64,000 nucleotides of DNA, from positions 17,703-81,702 of the forward strand of contig CAYSQH010000001.1 of assembly GCA_964433165.1 (NCBI GenBank). Reading direction: 5' to 3'. The stretch is from UBA12276 sp964433165 (GTDB lineage: Archaea; Micrarchaeota; Micrarchaeia; Micrarchaeales; Micrarchaeaceae). Positions 59,428 to 64,000 of the stretch are shown piece after piece. The notes under the pieces were generated by a model. The model did no database searches. It had not been told where the DNA came from and worked only from the letters and a program-made list of their open reading frames with translations. Both the position numbers and the translations under genes were made by a program. Position 1 is the stretch's first letter, and each line of letters begins with the position of its first letter.

Positions 59428-60471
59428 TTACCTGACAAATATTATAAAGGTGAGCAGGAGATTCAGCATCGCCAGCGGCGTTAGATATTCCCAGCCGGTC
59501 CTGATGACCCGGTCTATCCTCATGCGCACCATCGTCGCCCTGACCACGATTATGAATATTGACAGTATGACCGCCTTAGCTATGAGCCATGCCAAAGGAG
59601 GTACGAACGATGGGCCGAGCCACCCTCCCAGGAAGAGGAGCGATATTATTATCGTGCCCACAAACATCCTCAGGTAATCGAGGAACAGCGAAAGCGCGTA
59701 GTATGGGGCACTTATGTCCGTGAGCCACCCCGCTATCAGCTCGTTGTCCGCCTCCCTGAGGTCGAATGGCGGCCTCTCCAGCTCCGCGAGCATCACTATG
59801 AAGAACACTATGAAACCTAATGGCATCATGAGCGCATACCATATGCCGCTCTGCGCATTGACTATTGATGTAAGGCTCATGCTCCCGGCAAGCATGGCGA
59901 CGGATGCAACGACTATGAACATCGGAATCTCATAGCTCACGAGAACCATCACGGACCTCTGGGCGCTTATGGAGCCGAACTTGTTGCCGCTCGTCCATCC
60001 GGCGAGGAACATAATTATCGGAGAAAAGGAGAGCAGCACAAATACCGCGAGCAGGCTTACGGAGCTCGCTATGCCGACGAATGCATTGGTGAACGGCAGG
60101 AATGCGAGCATGAGCACGAACAATGCGACCATGGAGGGAAGCACCATCTGGTAGAGGGGCTTGTCCGCCTTGTCAGGGACTATCTCCTCCTTGGACATCA
60201 GCTTCACCAGATCCGCCATGTTCTGCAAGAAGCCGAACGGCCCTGTATACGTTGGCCCGTGCCTGGACTGTGCCCTGGCTATTATCTTCCTCTCTATCCA
60301 TCCGAACACGTATGCGAAGATGCTGAACATTGCCGCAAGTGCCACAAGGAAGACTACGAATGCCACGAGGAACGATACAACCCACAGGAACGGCGGGGGT
60401 ATGAGTTGCGAGAGTATGCCCTGCACGATGTTGAAGTATGACGATATCGCAGGTGATGCTATGCGTAGCAT
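59428..60471 (-). CDS. nuoH: NADH-quinone oxidoreductase subunit H
   Basis: 347 residues, quinone-site membrane subunit with about eight helices. Conserved loops: ERKIIARAQSRHGPTYTGPF, and LAELERPPFDLREADNELIAG with its acidic residues. First gene of the nuoHIJKLMN operon; a TATA-like AAATTTAAAAGC element lies near 60498-60510 on the minus strand. Confidence 0.96.
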   Translation of the reverse strand: MLRIASPAISSYFNIVQGILSQLIPPPFLWVVSFLVAFVVFLVALAAMFSIFAYVFGWIERKIIARAQSRHGPTYTGPFGFLQNMADLVKLMSKEEIVPDKADKPLYQMVLPSMVALFVLMLAFLPFTNAFVGIASSVSLLAVFVLLSFSPIIMFLAGWTSGNKFGSISAQRSVMVLVSYEIPMFIVVASVAMLAGSMSLTSIVNAQSGIWYALMMPLGFIVFFIVMLAELERPPFDLREADNELIAGWLTDISAPYYALSLFLDYLRMFVGTIIISLLFLGGWLGPSFVPPLAWLIAKAVILSIFIIVVRATMVRMRIDRVIRTGWEYLTPLAMLNLLLTFIIFVR

Positions 60472-60530
60472 TTGATCGTATCTATAGCACTCCACGCTTT
60501 TAAATTATTTTGCATATATAATAGGATTCA

Positions 60531-60800
60531 ATGATTGAGGAAAGGTCCCTTGAGATAATAAGAAGCGGAGGAGTGAAACTGCGCGTAAGGAGGTCGGGAA
60601 TGCTTCAGATGATGACCTTCAGGATTAGGAAAGTAGATATGGGGAAAGAGTATTTCGTGGAACTTTTCCTTGGCAGGGTTCTCGATATGACGGAGCTGCA
60701 GCGTGTGGCAAATGAGACCGGGCTGCCTGTCGAGGCAGAGAACGGCAGGGCCTTCCCGGAGGGAAAGGGATCCAAGGATTTCATGAACCTTCAGACATAG
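60531..60800 (+). CDS. Small conserved protein, unknown function
   Basis: 89 residues, soluble, alternating strands (GGVKLRVRRSGMLQMMTFRI, GKEYFVELFLGRVLDM). No known family. TATA-like CATATATAATAG at about 60512-60523 gives a leader of about 8-10 nt. Its last 10 bp overlap the convergent secreted-protein gene. Confidence 0.65.
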   Translation: MIEERSLEIIRSGGVKLRVRRSGMLQMMTFRIRKVDMGKEYFVELFLGRVLDMTELQRVANETGLPVEAENGRAFPEGKGSKDFMNLQT

Positions 60801-62479
60801 CCTGGATTCGTGACGTTCAGTGCGCCGACAACCACATGCGTCTGGTTAAGGTACGTGTAATTGAGCAGCAGCGTGAAGTCGTACTGCGCAGCGGTTATCG
60901 GAACCTCCAGCAGGCTGCACGGTTCCACCAGCTCCGTTGAGGAGCCCGGACCGATGGTCATGTTTATGCTCTCGTTCGGGAACCCGGGGGATACCATACA
61001 CCCGAGGGTATTAAGCCTTATCGGTTTCGTATTGCGGTTAATAAGGCTTATATAAGCGGTATCGTTAATTGTGAAGTTCACGTATTTGCATCCTATAGAC
61101 GAGTTGGGGAACATGCAGGAATTCTTGAATGCCAGACCCCACTTCACCGAGCTCTCATTTACCCCCAGCCTGCCGAACAGGTTCGCCGCATTGTAGTGCG
61201 CGGCGAGCAGTTGGGTGTTGTTCACCAGCGAGTACATGTTGATGCTGTAGTTGCTCGCAAGGTACGTGGAGTTGACGAGACCGTATGGCAATGTGGAATT
61301 GACAATGCCAATTGGCTGCAGGATGTATGAGCACACGTTGACCCCGTTCTCAGAATAGGAAAGCCCGTAGCATGTGGAATTGGAGAATGCCAGGGTGTTC
61401 CTAGGGGAGCTCAACCGGGTTATCGTCGATATGAACATACCATAGTCTATCTCGAATATGTTGGTTGCGGACAGGTTGCCGGAAGAATACTTCAGAGACG
61501 AGCCGAGTATTATGCTGTTCGTATAGAATAGCCCGGACTGGTAGTGCCTCAGTGCGTTGTCCGAGGCGGCATTGACAAGGACGTTGCTTTCATATGGAGC
61601 ATAGGAGGATTTCGCCATGGTCGCACATGTTCCAGGGTTGGTCGCGTTGTAGTAGCTGTATACCTTGGTCCAACCGTTAGAGTAGACAGTGCATATGCTA
61701 GTCGTGTTGCTTATCTTGGAGTAGTTCGTCCCGAATCCAGAGTAGCTGAACCGCTTCCCGAAGCTTGACACAATTATCCTTACCATCTTAGGAGTAAGGG
61801 TTCCCTGCATCCATGCGGCATACGCCTCGCTACCGTTGGAATACCGCGCATATGCCCCATAGGCGTTGGCAGTATACGGATACACGTTCTCGAATACCTT
61901 GCCCATTATCTGGTTCGAGGGGCCGAGCATCTCGTCCAGTAGGATTATGTCGTAGCGCCCGGCTATCGTTGATATCCCGAGCGCCCCGGTCCCGTCGAAT
62001 GTGAAGCTCTGCGTGCTCCTTATGTTGTTGTTAGGTATTGAGCTGTAGACGTTAGGCGTCTCTGGCGCGGAAACGTTAATCGAGACCGACGATGAAGTGG
62101 CGTTCCTGTCCTTGACGTCCAGCACGCTTCCAGGATCCGCTACTGCCTGGAATACGTACCTCCCGGGCCCCAGATAGGTATAGTTCCTTATGAGCTGCAC
62201 GCTCTGCCCCGTAGGTATGCTCACAGTATTGGCGGACAGCTCCTGCCCGTTGAGGTAGAACCCTACGAGCAGGTCATTTATGCGGTTATTTCCAGTATTG
62301 GTTATGTTTATTACGTACTCGGTGGACTGATACGGGTAGAGATGCGCAGCGGGCGCGGACGTAGACAGCCTTACGGACACGCCGTAGCTCTGTGCGAATG
62401 ATCCCCTTAGCAGGAAGGCCACTGCGGCTATTATGACAACCGCTATTACCGCGTAAATTGCAATCTCGTTCTTGTCCAT
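60791..62479 (-). CDS. Large membrane-anchored extracytoplasmic protein
   Basis: 562 residues. Anchor IAIYAVIAVVIIAAVAFLLRG, then a beta-sandwich-like domain (ATSAPAAHLYPYQSTEYVINITNTG, CARDB/NEW3-like strands), a large Asn/Tyr/Ser-rich central part and a further beta domain. Many N-glycosylation sequons. Probably a cell-surface protein. The preceding gene on the same strand encodes a winged-helix protein. Confidence 0.75.
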   Translation of the reverse strand: MDKNEIAIYAVIAVVIIAAVAFLLRGSFAQSYGVSVRLSTSAPAAHLYPYQSTEYVINITNTGNNRINDLLVGFYLNGQELSANTVSIPTGQSVQLIRNYTYLGPGRYVFQAVADPGSVLDVKDRNATSSSVSINVSAPETPNVYSSIPNNNIRSTQSFTFDGTGALGISTIAGRYDIILLDEMLGPSNQIMGKVFENVYPYTANAYGAYARYSNGSEAYAAWMQGTLTPKMVRIIVSSFGKRFSYSGFGTNYSKISNTTSICTVYSNGWTKVYSYYNATNPGTCATMAKSSYAPYESNVLVNAASDNALRHYQSGLFYTNSIILGSSLKYSSGNLSATNIFEIDYGMFISTITRLSSPRNTLAFSNSTCYGLSYSENGVNVCSYILQPIGIVNSTLPYGLVNSTYLASNYSINMYSLVNNTQLLAAHYNAANLFGRLGVNESSVKWGLAFKNSCMFPNSSIGCKYVNFTINDTAYISLINRNTKPIRLNTLGCMVSPGFPNESINMTIGPGSSTELVEPCSLLEVPITAAQYDFTLLLNYTYLNQTHVVVGALNVTNPGYV

Positions 62480-62500
62480 AGTATAACACCGACACATGCC

Positions 62501-62965
62501 TTATGCCTGCCTCGTCCTGAGCTCCTTGGTCGCCAGGGTCAGCTTCTCCTTTATAGGCCTGACCTGCGAATCTATGTAGCTGTGCACCCAGTTCTCAGGG
62601 TCGTGGCGGTCGCCTATTCCAGGGGAGGCGAGCGCATATCGCCCCTTCGAGTTCTCGGCTATGTTCATTTTCTTGAGCTGCAGGAGATGGTACCTCAGAG
62701 TCTTCTCGTTTATCCCGCCCCATGATTCGGCTATGTAGCTCATGAGTTCCGGTATCGTTGCCTCCCTCCTCTCACCGAAGTGAAAGTGTAGCATAGCGTC
62801 GAAGACCGATACCGCGGCTAGCCTAGACTCGCCAGGGCTTATTATCCCTAATGAGAGGGCGAGCCACCGCACCACTGCCCTCCTCGTTTCCGTGACCTCC
62901 TTTGTTATGCGCAGATCCCTGAGCGTAAGCTCATTTTCTATGAGTGCCGATTCGTTAAGTTCCAG
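62501..62965 (-). CDS. Winged-helix protein with an apparent CUG start
   Basis: 154 residues. Conserved-looking N-terminal stretch ENELTLRDLRITKEVTETRR and RAVVRWLALSLGIISPGESR, then a winged helix (EATIPELMSYIAESWGGINEKTLRYHLLQL, MNIAENSKGRYAL). The coding pattern continues upstream of the first GTG (62875) to CTG at 62965, where GGTG sits exactly 5 nt before it and no ATG, GTG or TTG exists after the preceding stop until 62878. Probably a regulator of the surface-protein gene that follows it by 22 bp. Confidence 0.7.
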   Translation of the reverse strand: MELNESALIENELTLRDLRITKEVTETRRAVVRWLALSLGIISPGESRLAAVSVFDAMLHFHFGERREATIPELMSYIAESWGGINEKTLRYHLLQLKKMNIAENSKGRYALASPGIGDRHDPENWVHSYIDSQVRPIKEKLTLATKELRTRQA

Positions 62966-63060
62966 TTAAGCACCGAGATTATGTATCTCATTCAAACAAA
63001 TAAATACCTTATTATACCAATGTTCCTATGTCTTAGCGCGGCGCGGTTTGAGTTGATTGC

Positions 63061-63423
63061 ATGCCAATAGCAAATGTCGAGACTAGGTTTGAACCGGAAA
63101 GCCTTAAGGCGAACAGGAGGAACGAAGCCACGATGTTCATGAGAGTGAGCACAACGGACTCGCAAAAGGTTTACTGGTGCGAATGCGACATATCTGTAAG
63201 TCCGCCGCTCTCACTCGCGCATGACAAGGACCTTGACATAGGGCGCACCAGGGTTGGCATACTCAAGCCCGGAAGCGCCATAGAGAAGCCGGTCAAGCTA
63301 TATACCAGCCCGAACAACTTTCCGGACCACTACCCGGTGAAGATAACAGCATACCTCTACGATGAGGACGGGGCAATAGCGGAGAGGGAGGAGCAGAGCG
63401 AAACGATAAAATGTGAGGCCTGA
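63061..63423 (+). CDS. Conserved beta-rich protein, unknown function
   Basis: 120 residues without signal sequence. A beta-sandwich pattern with VYWCECDISVSPPLSLA, IGRTRVGILKPGS and KLYTSPNNFPDHYPVKI, then YLYDEDGAIAERE. I do not recognise a named family. Its stop touches the ATG of the next gene (TGAATG). Confidence 0.7.
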   Translation: MPIANVETRFEPESLKANRRNEATMFMRVSTTDSQKVYWCECDISVSPPLSLAHDKDLDIGRTRVGILKPGSAIEKPVKLYTSPNNFPDHYPVKITAYLYDEDGAIAEREEQSETIKCEA

Positions 63424-63621
63424 ATGGCCAAGAGCTTCAGGATAACCAATGGAAAGGAATACGTCATCGTGACGATAGACGACAGTGGCGCTTACATAAT
63501 AAAGGACATGTCTGGAAGGAAGCTTTTTCTCTCGAGGATGCAGGCTGAGCTCATGAGGTTTGGCATGGACAGCATGATGGGAGGCGAAAATGACGCGGAT
63601 ATAAAGGTCGAGGAGCTCTAG
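63424..63621 (+). CDS. Small conserved protein, unknown function
   Basis: 65 residues: SFRITNGKEYVIVTIDDSG, then SGRKLFLSRMQAELMRFGM. Coupled to the preceding gene. Beyond its stop the sequence continues as an IS fragment in another frame, so the true gene end may have been replaced by the insertion. Confidence 0.6.
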   Translation: MAKSFRITNGKEYVIVTIDDSGAYIIKDMSGRKLFLSRMQAELMRFGMDSMMGGENDADIKVEEL

Positions 63622-63849
63622 AGGAAGTCGTCTACGGCAAGGAACTTATTGCATTGAATGAGTTTGATTCCCTGGCACATTTCAGGAGGGAATTATGGAA
63701 ATTCGATAAGAAATACAATAACTGGAGGAAACATGAGATACTCGGTTGGAGTACGCCAGTATCGATTTACAGGAACAAAAGGTTTTATAATAAGAATGCC
63801 AGATACATTACAAAACGGACAAATGTCCTGATAACGAAACGGACATAAG
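63618..63849 (+). mobile_element. Right-end remnant of an IS481/IS3-type element
   Basis: The frame from 63618 reads VVYGKELIALNEFDSLAHF, then RRELWKFDKKYNNWRKHEIL and GWSTPVSIYRNKRFYNKN, the C-terminal end of an integrase-core (DDE) transposase. Past it, ACGGACA repeats (about 63816-63822 and 63838-63844) look like inverted-repeat end sequence. The catalytic part is absent. Confidence 0.6.
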
Positions 63850-64000
63850 TATTGTTACTCTACACAATGCTTTTAAAACTTAGCTTAGTAAAGATGCAGA
63901 AGTGTCTTTGTGTCAATTGACAAGCCATTTCAAAATAATAAACTGAACAGTAGTTCCGAAAGACAAAACTTCCATTAACACTACATTCTGATAGAAGCTT
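63850..64000. other. AT-rich end of window
   Basis: No gene, RNA or clear signal seen. It is AT-rich like the IS remnant before it. Confidence 0.5.

Overview
The window is archaeal and most likely belongs to an acidophilic Micrarchaeota-type (ARMAN-2-like, DPANN) genome. Evidence seen here: archaeal information-processing genes (MCM, Orc1/Cdc6, aIF1A, aIF2-beta, aEF1-beta, S8e, L10e, L37Ae, exosome, SBDS, RNase P proteins, histone, RpoP), archaeal 7S SRP RNA, an intron-bearing tRNA, class III (QSAMEY-type) pilin leaders, geranylgeranyl reductase, and many small secreted proteins with one N-terminal anchor. Placement at species level is inference. A run of 10 N at 55622-55631 shows a draft assembly.

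Layout. 1-4901: two tandem ftsZ genes, a transcarbamylase and S8e on the minus strand. 5102-12406: ARM-like protein, stand-alone tRNA-binding domain convergent with a bacterial-type MetRS, then MCM, IPP isomerase, thymidylate kinase and a PHPT1-like protein as a plus-strand run, and glutamate dehydrogenase. 12590-13815: twin pilin genes. 13822-20752: Dph2, an internally duplicated protein, L10e, Rad50, aEF1-beta, a 57-residue zinc ribbon and a membrane Lon-like protease. 20753-21543: AT-rich IS200/IS605 remnant with a 40-bp tandem duplication. 21544-27335: membrane proteins including a presenilin homologue, PadR with a divergent DUF5320-like gene, a CAP-domain protein, tRNA-Ser, SRP RNA, aIF1A and aIF2-beta. 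27477-33911: the archaeal exosome superoperon, headed by orc1 and running through RNase P proteins, proteasome alpha, SBDS, Rrp4/41/42, L37Ae, an unknown protein and RpoP. 33964-45659: histone, thioredoxin, HisRS, CysRS, eL41, Mtq2-like methyltransferase, SecY, a V4R protein, a possible thiol-exchange pair, TatD and intron-containing tRNA-Arg. 46128-52877: secreted proteins, DRG GTPase, an 18-residue Lys-rich ORF, SRP54, a glycosyltransferase, a one-repeat TBP and geranylgeranyl reductase. 52929-53680: a decayed nuclease-like gene. 53652-60471: nuoHIJKLMN. 60531-64000: small conserved proteins, a large secreted protein, a winged-helix protein and the right end of an IS element.

How it works together. 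Respiration is represented by the membrane arm of complex I plus NuoI, without NuoABCD or EFG nearby. Protein targeting is represented by SRP RNA, SRP54 and SecY. RNA processing, translation and proteolysis genes are co-transcribed in the exosome superoperon. Starts in this window repeatedly follow a GGTG-(5 or 6 nt)-start rule, which picks out many UUG starts and points to AUA, CUG and possibly ACG initiation in three genes.

Most notable: a TBP gene with a single repeat; a thymidylate kinase that appears to start at AUA; a eukaryote-like phosphohistidine phosphatase; a tRNA-Arg with a 12-nt intron overlapping the end of tatD; bacterial-type MetRS with a detached tRNA-binding domain; and several decayed genes and mobile-element scars.
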